DNA of 6,837 nucleotides, from the NCBI GenBank assembly GCA_937870805.1, contig CALMZT010000726.1, forward strand, positions 1 through 6,837, given 5' to 3'. The position numbers were made by a program, and so were the translations under genes. Shown piece after piece: positions 1 through 6,122 of this stretch. The first letter of the stretch is position 1; the number at the start of each line of letters is the position of its first letter. This DNA comes from an uncultured Chloroflexota bacterium (GTDB taxonomy: Bacteria > Chloroflexota > Anaerolineae > Aggregatilineales > Phototrophicaceae). The notes beneath the pieces are model-generated. The model saw nothing but the letters and a program-made list of their open reading frames with translations. It had not been told where the DNA came from and made no database searches.

Positions 1-35
1 CTGTGGAAACAGCGATTACCGCGATGGAAGCTTAA
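1..35 (+). CDS. C-terminal end of an unidentified upstream gene (partial)
   Basis: Reading from position 3, an open frame gives VETAITAMEA and then a TAA stop at 33-35. The fragment enters from the left edge and looks like the end of an amphipathic helix. The 41-nt gap to the PHP gene start at 77, on the same strand, would fit an operon. Ten residues are too few to identify a product, and the frame could be open by chance. The call rests mainly on the position and the plausible composition. Confidence 0.4.
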   Translation, partial: VETAITAMEA

Positions 36-76
36 AAAGTAGAACCTGCGGCTTACTCAGTAGAGGGCACAAGCGC

Positions 77-757
77 ATGACTCTGTGGAATGTCGATCTA
101 CACAGCCATACGAAATGGTCGAAAGACTGCCTGACTGAATTCGCAGAAATCATAGGCATCTGTCAAAAGCGCGGCATTGACCGTATCGCCATTACCGACC
201 ACAACACCGCAGAAGGCGCTTTGGCGATGCAAAAAATCGCACCAGAGTTGGTGATCGTCGGTGAAGAGATTATGACGACGCAGGGTGAAATCCTCGCATA
301 TTACATGCGCGAGAGTATCCCTGCCGGATTGTCGCCAATGGCAACGATTCAGCGTCTGCGCGATCAAGGGGCAGTCATCAGCGTGGCGCATCCCTTTGAT
401 CGACTGCGCAAGGGAGCATGGCGCGAAGAAGAACTGCTGCAAATTATGAACCACATCGATGCAATTGAGATTTACAACGCGCGCTGTATCTTTCCAAGTG
501 ATAACCACCAGGCGCTGAAGTTCGCCCAGGAGCATGGTTTATGCGGTACCGTAGGTTCCGATGCACACACACGGATTGAATATGGGCGGGCGATGACGCG
601 CTTGCGTCCTTTTCAGAACGCAGAAGAACTACGTGCCGCGATTCGTGAGGCTGAGTATGTTAAAAGACTCAGCTTCCCGCATGTCCACATCGGCAGCAGC
701 GTTGCCAAGCGCTTGAGAAAATGGGGTTTAAGAGAACGGATGTGGGAAGGCGGTTAA
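77..757 (+). CDS. PHP-domain metal-dependent phosphoesterase
   Basis: A 226-residue predicted cytoplasmic protein of the PHP (polymerase and histidinol phosphatase) superfamily, whose members hydrolyse phosphate esters using a cluster of divalent metals. The metal-ligand motifs are in order: DLHSHT (D7, H9, H11), TDHN (D41, H42), GEE (E63/E64), AHPFD (H105) and GSDAH (D162, H164). The set looks complete, so the enzyme should be active. The length fits short stand-alone PHP proteins with only a small C-terminal extension. There is no polymerase or kinase fusion, no signal peptide and no membrane segment. The ATG at 77 is preceded by AGAGGG at 62-67 with 9-nt spacing. The substrate cannot be read from the sequence: relatives act on 3',5'-nucleotide bisphosphates, short RNA ends, histidinol phosphate or unknown esters. 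The stop codon shares TTAA with the convergent PBP gene. Confidence 0.88.
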   Translation: MTLWNVDLHSHTKWSKDCLTEFAEIIGICQKRGIDRIAITDHNTAEGALAMQKIAPELVIVGEEIMTTQGEILAYYMRESIPAGLSPMATIQRLRDQGAVISVAHPFDRLRKGAWREEELLQIMNHIDAIEIYNARCIFPSDNHQALKFAQEHGLCGTVGSDAHTRIEYGRAMTRLRPFQNAEELRAAIREAEYVKRLSFPHVHIGSSVAKRLRKWGLRERMWEGG

Positions 758-2229
758 CTGCCAGCCTGCATTCCTGCGACTGCCGCCGCAAGTGCTTCCC
801 CACCAATTCGCGCCGCTTCTTCGGGGTTATTGCTGTTCTCCAGCACAATCACCACAACGACACTGCCGCCACCTTCTAAAGATGCGAAGCCCGCAAACCA
901 CGTTTTTGAGCCTTCGCCAGAATATGCCAGCGCTGCCTGCCCACCAATATCTAAGCCAGTACGTGCAGCCGCCTGGGCAGTACCGCTTGTAACCGCCTGC
1001 CGCATCCAGTCTTGCAACTGAATCGCACTTTCAGCAGTGGTCAAGGGAATCGTCGTGTGGGAACTCTCCACAGGCGTCCACACATCGGCATCAGGAGGGC
1101 GCACGGCAAGCAGCGCATAGGGTTGAGGTGCATTCCCACCGTTGAGCAGCGCGGCAATAATCACTGCCATGTTCAGAGGCGTGAGGGTAAGCTGCCCCTG
1201 TCCCAACACCTCAGCTTGTAAATTACTCGCATTCAAAGCAACAGGTGCAGCAGTAGGCAAAGGCGTGCCTGTCGGCGTTACCAGATCAACAGGCTCTACG
1301 ACAAAGCCGGGCAGTGTAGGCGGATTGTTCAGCAAGAACGTGCCAAATGCCTGCTGTACGTAGTCAACGCCCAGCGTACTGGCGACTTGTGCGAAAGGCG
1401 CAGGACAACCGTAAATATAAGCATCTACTAATGTCAGGCTTGACAAAGACGGGCGAACCACGCAATTGACAGTAAAGGTCGTCGGCGTGCCATTCGTGCT
1501 GGTCGTGATGCTTACAGGAGCGTCCCCCTCTTCAAACGGAGTATCCAACGGTTGACTGGTCGCCAGTGCCCCCAGCATCAACGGCGTTTGCAACATACCG
1601 CCGGGTTGATAATTGCCTTGCAGCACGCGATTGAAAAATGGATTGCCCGGCGCGGCGACCAATGTTTCCCAATCTGCATCTAATGTATTGGGGTCATAAG
1701 TCGGCAAGCTGATGAGCGATAAAACCTCACCACTCGGCACTGAAAGCACCACTGCTGCCCCTGTATACCCTTGCATTGCCGCCGCAACTTGCCGCTGAAT
1801 ATCAAGATCAAACGTCAACTGCACCGATGAACCGCGCTGTGGGCGATGCAGTATCCCGCGTTCAAAATAATCGCCCAGGTCTCCAGTGAGATCATCGCCG
1901 CGTAATTGGGTATCGAACGCGGCTTCTGCGCCGCCGACTCCATAACGCAGGCTGAAATACCCCAAAGTGCCGTTCATTTCTGGATAAAGATAGCGGCGGG
2001 CAAGCTGACCTGTTTCGTCTGCTTGAGAGGTCACCAGTAGTTCGCCATTTCTATCAACCATGTCACCGCGCACAATACTGGCTTCAGCTTCCACAAGACG
2101 CGGGTTATCTTCGCGCAGTAGAATAGTATCGGGTCCATAGACTGACCAATAGGTGGCTGACAACGCGACCAATGCAAAAGCGATCAGCACCGCCGCCATC
2201 AAACGATTGATTTCGCGTCCAAACTGCAT
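754..2229 (-). CDS. Class B PBP-like protein lacking all transpeptidase catalytic motifs (PbpA-like pseudoenzyme)
   Basis: A 491-residue protein with one N-terminal membrane anchor (about residues 10-30) and an extracytoplasmic body. The pedestal shows RGDMVDRNGELL (54-65) and the YGVGGAEAAFD region (96-106), as in class B PBPs of the FtsI/PbpA type. The transpeptidase fold is recognisable from SLPTYDPN (174-181), NRVLQGNYQPG (200-210), GQGQLTLTPLNMA (343-355) and KTWFAGF (442-448). The catalytic motifs are gone. The usual PGSxxK reads PGGMLQ, so the nucleophile position is Gly211 and the Lys position Gln214. SxN reads Gly274-Cys275-Pro276, and KTG reads Gln431-Ala432-Ala433. A Thr/Pro-rich linker lies at about 315-330. 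GGAAGAA at 2243-2237 is a Shine-Dalgarno site 7 nt before the ATG, and the ftsW stop lies 1 nt upstream. The family is secure, but an enzymatic transpeptidase role is not supported. A structural or regulatory partner for FtsW is the likely role (inference). Confidence 0.87.
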   Translation of the reverse strand: MQFGREINRLMAAVLIAFALVALSATYWSVYGPDTILLREDNPRLVEAEASIVRGDMVDRNGELLVTSQADETGQLARRYLYPEMNGTLGYFSLRYGVGGAEAAFDTQLRGDDLTGDLGDYFERGILHRPQRGSSVQLTFDLDIQRQVAAAMQGYTGAAVVLSVPSGEVLSLISLPTYDPNTLDADWETLVAAPGNPFFNRVLQGNYQPGGMLQTPLMLGALATSQPLDTPFEEGDAPVSITTSTNGTPTTFTVNCVVRPSLSSLTLVDAYIYGCPAPFAQVASTLGVDYVQQAFGTFLLNNPPTLPGFVVEPVDLVTPTGTPLPTAAPVALNASNLQAEVLGQGQLTLTPLNMAVIIAALLNGGNAPQPYALLAVRPPDADVWTPVESSHTTIPLTTAESAIQLQDWMRQAVTSGTAQAAARTGLDIGGQAALAYSGEGSKTWFAGFASLEGGGSVVVVIVLENSNNPEEAARIGGEALAAAVAGMQAGS

Positions 2230-2230
2230 G

Positions 2231-3526
2231 TTAAAGTTCTTCCGCCGACAAGCGCAGCAGCAAGCCGATCATGACAAAACTCATCAGCAGCGAACTTCCG
2301 CCGTAACTGAGAAAAGGCAGCGTGACTCCTGTCAAGGGCATGAGCTTCAAGACACCGCCCATAATCAACAAACTCTGTGTGGCAATTAACATGCTCAGCC
2401 CAACAGCCAGCAGAGCGTTAAAAGCTCGGCGCTGCTGGCGAATTGCCGTATGCAAACCGCGCACGACAATCATGGCGATGGACGCGATCACGACCACAGA
2501 ACCCAATTGACCGAACTCCTCAGCCACAGCAGCGAACATGAAATCGGAATGCACAACGGGAATATATCCCGGTGAACCCTGCCCAATCCCTTGACCGAAG
2601 ACGCCACCTGCTGCGAACGCCAGCAAACTCTGGACAATCTGGAATGCGCGTCCATCGGCTTCGGGCCAGGGATTAAACCAAATATCGACACGAAGCTGTA
2701 CGACACTAAACTGGTTGTAAGCGATGATGCCTGCCAAGGCGACCAACGCTGCGCCAGTGATTAAAATCCATGTATAGCCGCTGGCAATGTAGAGCAGCGT
2801 TATGAACACGATGAAGAACAAAATCGCTGTGCCGAGATCACGCTGCCAGACGAGCACGACAACGCACAAGCCCCACATGAGCAGCACCGGACCATAAATA
2901 CGCGGTGAGAGCCACATGCGCGCATGATCGGTGCCGACGGCACGCAGCGCGGGATATTGTTCAGCGAGATAGCTTGCTAGAAAAGCAACCAGAATGATTT
3001 TTAAGGCTTCCGATGGCTGAAAAAAACCGATGCCGATATTGAGCCATAATCTGGGCGCGCCGATTTGTCCCGATGGATTTGATCCGAAAACAATTGTGCT
3101 CACCAGCAGTGCCAAGCCGCCAACCAGCAGCAAATAGCGATAAGTGCGCAGCCAGCGCAGGCCATAAGGGAAGATAGCAACTGCCAACAGTGATACTACT
3201 GATACGACCAGCCACAGCATTTGACGATCTGCAAAAACGGGTGCGAGGCGATCAATCATGATGACGCCCCAACCGCTTAAAAACATCGTGAGTGGAAACA
3301 ATAAGGGGTCATGGCGCGGCAGCCAGCGTTGCATTATCAGGCTGCCGCCGACAGCACAGACAATCCACACAAAAAAAGCTGACCAATTATCACTAAACGG
3401 CTCACCACGCGCGACGGACAATGCCACTAAGCTAACCAAAATGAACATGCCCGCTAAAAGCAGAAGCACACGTTCGGTCATCGTCCGTGATGAGGCTTCA
3501 GTGTCAAAGTGTACGGCAGAAATCAT
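2231..3526 (-). CDS. FtsW/RodA/SpoVE-family peptidoglycan glycosyltransferase
   Basis: A 431-residue polytopic membrane protein of the SEDS family, which polymerises glycan strands from lipid II outside the membrane and works with a class B PBP. Hydrophobic stretches suggest at least ten transmembrane helices, with the first at about 18-38. Family signatures are FQPSEALKI (169-177), RDLGTA (229-234), GQGIGQGSPGYIP (311-323), HSDFMFAAVAEEFG (326-339) and LTGVTLPFLSYGGSSL (398-413). Asp328 in HSDF corresponds to the Asp that is essential in studied RodA and FtsW proteins, so this protein looks active. The ATG at 3526 overlaps the MTAP stop as ATGA, suggesting coupled translation. An internal ATG (residue 16, position 3481) has a poorer context. 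FtsW versus RodA cannot be settled here. The operon position matches rodA of actinobacterial fha-rodA-pbpA clusters. Confidence 0.93.
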   Translation of the reverse strand: MISAVHFDTEASSRTMTERVLLLLAGMFILVSLVALSVARGEPFSDNWSAFFVWIVCAVGGSLIMQRWLPRHDPLLFPLTMFLSGWGVIMIDRLAPVFADRQMLWLVVSVVSLLAVAIFPYGLRWLRTYRYLLLVGGLALLVSTIVFGSNPSGQIGAPRLWLNIGIGFFQPSEALKIILVAFLASYLAEQYPALRAVGTDHARMWLSPRIYGPVLLMWGLCVVVLVWQRDLGTAILFFIVFITLLYIASGYTWILITGAALVALAGIIAYNQFSVVQLRVDIWFNPWPEADGRAFQIVQSLLAFAAGGVFGQGIGQGSPGYIPVVHSDFMFAAVAEEFGQLGSVVVIASIAMIVVRGLHTAIRQQRRAFNALLAVGLSMLIATQSLLIMGGVLKLMPLTGVTLPFLSYGGSSLLMSFVMIGLLLRLSAEEL

Positions 3527-4392
3527 CCGAGAACCCGTCCGAGAATCGGTTGTAGACGGGTGCGCAGTTCTGTAGGCACTTTATCGGAATGGGTCACAAT
3601 CGCGCCATCTAACGCCGTGTGACATGGATACACAGCGCTCTCGTCCAGTGTTTCGACGGCAATGGCAATCGCTTGCTGCGCCGCCTGAAGGTTACGATTG
3701 AAGGTTTGCAGAACGAGTTCGGCGGTCACTGTTTCCTCTGAGATATGCCATACATCATAATCGGTGACGTGTGCCATCGTGGCAAAAGCAATTTCGGCTT
3801 CGCGCGCCAGGAAGGCTTCGGGGCACGTCGTCATGCCAATCACGCTGCACCCCCATTCACGATAAATTTCGCTCTCGCCGCGTGTGCTAAAGCGTGGACC
3901 TTCGATCACAATCAAGGTCCCGCCATGATGCGTCACGGTATCCGCCACCTTCTGCGCTGCAAGATGTAGATGCTCACATAATTCGGGACACAGTGGATCA
4001 GCAACAGAAATGTGGGCGACCAATCCCGTATCGAAAAATGTACGCCCACGATCTAGCTTTGTGTGATCGTAAAGCTGTGTAGGGATTACAATATCACCGG
4101 GCGCATAATCTTCGCGCAGGGAACCGCACGCATTGACGGCAATGATAAACCGCACGCCCATACTTTTGAGCGCGTAGATATTGGCGCGATAAGGAACTGT
4201 ACTCGGTGTGTAAACATGTCCCAAGCCGTGACGTGGTAAAAAGGCGACACGTTTTCCGCGCAAATTGCCGACGACAATTTCACTGCTCGGCTTGCCGTAA
4301 GGGGTATCGACCTCGTAGCTCACCTTATCGCTTATTTCCGTCATATTGTAGAGTCCAGAACCGCCGATCACCGCGATGCTGACTTGTTCCAT
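3523..4392 (-). CDS. S-methyl-5'-thioadenosine phosphorylase (MTAP family)
   Basis: A 289-residue cytoplasmic purine-nucleoside-phosphorylase-fold enzyme. MTAP splits 5'-methylthioadenosine with phosphate into adenine and 5-methylthioribose-1-phosphate, the first step of methionine salvage from polyamine synthesis. Visible motifs are IGGSGLY (9-15, phosphate loop), LPRHGLGH (52-59), NACGSLRE (87-94), IEGPRFSTRGES (163-174), GMTTCPEAFLAREAE (186-200) and TDYDVWH (210-216). Asp211 and Asp213 align with the adenine-binding pair of human MTAP. The length is normal for the family. AAGGAA at 4406-4401, overlapping the fhaB stop, is a Shine-Dalgarno site 8 nt before the ATG. The stop overlaps the ftsW start by 4 nt. 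Methylthioinosine phosphorylase is a possible alternative within the family. The location inside a cell-wall/FHA operon is unexpected for a salvage enzyme. Confidence 0.92.
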   Translation of the reverse strand: MEQVSIAVIGGSGLYNMTEISDKVSYEVDTPYGKPSSEIVVGNLRGKRVAFLPRHGLGHVYTPSTVPYRANIYALKSMGVRFIIAVNACGSLREDYAPGDIVIPTQLYDHTKLDRGRTFFDTGLVAHISVADPLCPELCEHLHLAAQKVADTVTHHGGTLIVIEGPRFSTRGESEIYREWGCSVIGMTTCPEAFLAREAEIAFATMAHVTDYDVWHISEETVTAELVLQTFNRNLQAAQQAIAIAVETLDESAVYPCHTALDGAIVTHSDKVPTELRTRLQPILGRVLG

Positions 4393-4404
4393 TCCACTTG
4401 TTCC

Positions 4405-4848
4405 TTATCGGTCTAATTCTAATTGAAAACGAAGCTGCCCAATACCGATCACATCGCCGTCTGTGATGACAATGGGCTGTTTGACCATCATGCCATTCAA
4501 TGTCGTGCCGTTGCGGCTGCGACGATCTTCCAGCCACCACTGCCCATTGCGCAGCGCCACAAAGGCATGTTCATTGCTGGCAAAGTTATCATCGACGGTA
4601 ATGGTATTTGTAGGCGCGCGCCCAATGCTGGTTAATGAAAGTAAGGGATATATTTGACCTGTACGTAAATAACTGCCGTCGATTTCGCGCAAGCCGATGA
4701 GTTGTCCATAGGTACGTCGGCTGGCTTGTGCTTCCTGTACAGCGCTGCGGTAATCGCGCCACATCACCACGAACAGCGCCCCCAGCCAAACCATTAACAG
4801 CACCCCGGCAGTCAGGCGCAGCACAAACAGAATGACATCGGTACCCAA
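4405..4848 (-). CDS. Membrane-anchored FHA-domain protein (FhaB-like)
   Basis: A 147-residue protein with one N-terminal transmembrane helix (about residues 5-30, followed by MWRDYR) and a cytoplasmic C-terminal FHA domain (about 65-145). FHA domains bind phosphothreonine peptides. The binding signature is complete: Gly76-Arg77, Ser91-x-x-His94, Asn113-Gly114-Thr115 and Asn118. Size and build match actinobacterial FhaB/FipA, which sits beside FhaA and links Ser/Thr-kinase signalling to cell-wall synthesis. The start appears to be TTG at 4848, 1 nt after the FhaA stop. No ATG or GTG lies close in frame, and the next ATG (residue 19) would cut into the membrane helix. A GGAG lies about 12 nt upstream, a weak ribosome-binding site, so translational coupling to fhaA is likely. 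The family is secure; the partner and kinase are unknown. Confidence 0.88.
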   Translation of the reverse strand: MGTDVILFVLRLTAGVLLMVWLGALFVVMWRDYRSAVQEAQASRRTYGQLIGLREIDGSYLRTGQIYPLLSLTSIGRAPTNTITVDDNFASNEHAFVALRNGQWWLEDRRSRNGTTLNGMMVKQPIVITDGDVIGIGQLRFQLELDR

Positions 4849-4849
4849 G

Positions 4850-5638
4850 CTATTCCGACTCCGGTGGAACCAGGTCTGTCGTCGAGTTGGCGGCGGTTTG
4901 CGAGTCGCTTAAGGGGTCGTCATCGAGGTAGATCATTTCCGTTTTGCCGATGCGAATCACGTCCCCCGATTGCAAGCGATGTTCTTTGATCTGCACATTG
5001 TTGACAAACGTCCCACTGCGGCTGTTGGTATCAAACAGGGTAAACACCCCAAAACGTAAGCGTAGCTGCGCGTGGTGGCGTGAGGTATAGGAATCGTCAA
5101 GGATAATGTTGTTATCGCGCTCACGCCCAATAGTAATCAGGGGTTCAGTTAAGCGAAATACTTTTTTGCCGTTGAGAAGTAGCTGCGCGTTCATCGGCGC
5201 GCGCTGAATCATCGGCACATCGACCCGCTGCATGGCTGCTGTGCTGCTGCCTTGTTCATCGCTGTGCGCCGCACGCACCACGAGTGTCCCATCATCTAAT
5301 CGATTGTCAGCAAATAAGTAAATGCTAGGCACGTAGTTCAAGCGATAACCTGCTTGTGTTGCCAGTTCAACGAGATGCTTGCTGAGGGTATGGGTTAAAT
5401 CAGGATGATGTCTGAGTAAATGTGTGTGAACTTTTGCGCTCAGGTAAATATAGTAAACATCGGGCGCAAAAGGACGTGGATCACCAGTGCGGGCAGGGCG
5501 GCGTTCGTCTTCTAATGCGCGCACTAATTGCAAGGCAATATCCTGTGCGCGAATCTTTTTGCCGAAAAGCTGCGCAAACGCCCCTTCGACCAGGCGCTCC
5601 AATTGTGCTTCTAAACGCGCGATATGCTGCTCATTCAT
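4850..5638 (-). CDS. FhaA-like protein: FhaA N-terminal (DUF3662) domain plus FHA domain
   Basis: A soluble protein of 262 residues from the ATG at 5638. The N-terminal domain (about residues 1-120) shows the FhaA_N/DUF3662 pattern LERLVEGAFAQLFGKKI followed by IALQLVRALEDER. A polar linker follows. A C-terminal FHA domain spans about 155-240, with Gly171-Arg172, Ser186-Arg187-His188, SGT at 208-210 (usually NGT) and Asn213, and then an acidic tail. FhaA proteins are cytoplasmic phosphothreonine readers that modulate peptidoglycan synthesis under PknB-type kinases. The frame can be extended to a GTG at 5656, adding MGYNRC. I chose ATG 5638 because a TATAAT box lies at 5650-5645, inside that extension, and because family members start near MNEQHIARLE. 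No Shine-Dalgarno site precedes either start. This is the first gene of the five-gene operon. Confidence 0.88.
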   Translation of the reverse strand: MNEQHIARLEAQLERLVEGAFAQLFGKKIRAQDIALQLVRALEDERRPARTGDPRPFAPDVYYIYLSAKVHTHLLRHHPDLTHTLSKHLVELATQAGYRLNYVPSIYLFADNRLDDGTLVVRAAHSDEQGSSTAAMQRVDVPMIQRAPMNAQLLLNGKKVFRLTEPLITIGRERDNNIILDDSYTSRHHAQLRLRFGVFTLFDTNSRSGTFVNNVQIKEHRLQSGDVIRIGKTEMIYLDDDPLSDSQTAANSTTDLVPPESE

Positions 5639-5644
5639 ACAGCG

Positions 5645-5673
5645 ATTATAGCCCACGTATTTCTTAGGGGCAA
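5645..5673 (-). promoter_or_regulatory. Proximal promoter of the fha operon, predicted leaderless
   Basis: On the minus strand, TTGCCC (5673-5668) and a perfect TATAAT (5650-5645) are separated by 17 bp. The -10 box ends 6 nt before the fhaA ATG (5638), so a transcription start 7 nt after the -10 would fall on the A of the ATG. This explains the missing ribosome-binding site. The -35 box matches consensus at 4 of 6 positions. The prediction rests on sequence pattern only. Confidence 0.55.
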
Positions 5674-5740
5674 TGCGGGCTTAGCAGATAAGCTCTAAAT
5701 TTAACTTTAACCTTTCCCTCAATTTTACAATATGCTTCGC

Positions 5741-5768
5741 ATTATTACATCTTGCATTAAAGTGTCAA
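5741..5768 (-). promoter_or_regulatory. Distal promoter of the fha operon
   Basis: On the minus strand, a perfect TTGACA (5768-5763), a 16-bp spacer, and AATAAT (5746-5741) preceded by TGT (extended -10, TGn) form a sigma70-type promoter. The start site would be near 5735, giving a leader of about 95-100 nt before the fhaA ATG. The leader contains a small GCTTA/TAAGC hairpin at 5679-5693 and no evident ribosome-binding site. Together with the proximal promoter it would give two transcript forms. Confidence 0.55.
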
Positions 5769-5884
5769 AAGGAACTCTAATGCCCATATTTTTGTGTTAT
5801 GGTGAGGGGATGAAAACAGTCTTTGTCCTCCCCATAATATTTACTGCCGATTGCTGCTGTGTTCTTTTGCAGATCGTGTGCCTG

Positions 5885-5928
5885 TTGCTGCCGTCGTTAG
5901 CTTTTTCCTCAGGCTCAGACGGCAGCAA
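5885..5928. repeat. 11-bp perfect inverted repeat (hairpin A)
   Basis: TTGCTGCCGTC at 5885-5895 is the exact reverse complement of GACGGCAGCAA at 5918-5928, with a 22-nt loop. No T-run follows on either strand, so it does not look like a simple terminator. The right arm overlaps the left arm of the next hairpin (5922-5928), so the two structures exclude each other. Confidence 0.7.
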
Positions 5929-6003
5929 GCGTACTCGTTGTTGCTGCTGCCCCCAAAAGCGCCTTTTTTGCGGCAAGTGTACTCGTCATTGCCGTCACCA
6001 AAA
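5922..6003. repeat. Two-copy degenerate tandem repeat (48-bp period), each copy a stem with a 12-nt loop
   Basis: Copy 1 begins at 5922 and copy 2 at 5970. Over the first 26 nt they match at 20 positions, and all six differences are transitions. Each copy folds. Copy 1 pairs GCAGCAA (5922-5928) with TTGCTGC (5941-5947); copy 2 pairs CGGCAA (5971-5976) with TTGCCG (5989-5994). Both loops are 12 nt and share GTACTCGT. Both copies continue into CCAAAA (5953-5958 and 5998-6003), with a 3-nt length difference. A more degenerate third copy may lie near 5869-5907. Confidence 0.6.
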
Positions 6004-6072
6004 CACTTTAATATTTGGAAACACTGTCAGACATCATCTGGAACAACCGGTGATGGCTTACTCCATTTTGAG

Positions 6073-6110
6073 AAATAAAAACAGGCATCTTCATGGTAAA
6101 AGATGCCCGT
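6073..6110 (-). terminator. Rho-independent terminator of the PpiC/SurA-like gene
   Basis: On the minus strand, ACGGGCATCTT pairs with AAGATGCCTGT (11 pairs including one G-U) around an 8-nt loop, and TTTTATTT follows (6080-6073). The G-U pair forms only in the minus-strand transcript; in the other orientation the same position is an A-C mismatch. This fixes the direction. It lies 12 nt after the isomerase stop codon and separates that gene from the fha operon. Confidence 0.88.
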
Positions 6111-6122
6111 TTGAGATCTTAT

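Larger units (their letters stand above)
5639..6122. other. Non-coding spacer of about 480 bp between the isomerase gene and the fha operon
   Basis: This is the only long gene-free stretch. From right to left it holds the intrinsic terminator of the isomerase gene (6073-6110), an AT-rich patch (about 6000-6072), a hairpin-rich repeat block (5885-6003), another AT-rich patch (about 5700-5850), and the two fha operon promoters. I see no tRNA, no CRISPR-type repeat and no convincing small gene. A plus-strand frame runs through it but is rejected below. Confidence 0.7.

Noticed and set aside
98..535. Minus-strand open frame of 145 codons antisense to the PHP gene
   Set aside because: It is a shadow of the PHP gene, whose motifs are all in the plus-strand frame. 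No family features or start context are present.
754..2229. Reading the PBP-like gene as a pseudogene
   Set aside because: There is no frameshift or internal stop, the length is normal, the ribosome-binding site is good, and structural motifs are conserved around the lost catalytic residues. Pseudoenzyme is the better description.
3258..3575. Plus-strand open frame of 105 codons opposite ftsW and the MTAP end
   Set aside because: It is antisense to a well-conserved membrane protein. Its polar, low-complexity translation lacks recognisable domains.
5916..5988. Minus-strand mini-ORF starting MTSTLAAKK (about 24 codons, Ala/Thr-rich) across the repeat block
   Set aside because: It is very short, has no clear ribosome-binding site, and its internal repetition is fully explained by the DNA repeat.
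5885..6003. Possible CRISPR-like or terminator array
   Set aside because: There are only two degenerate copies without unique spacers of constant size, and no T-run follows the strong stems, so neither reading fits.
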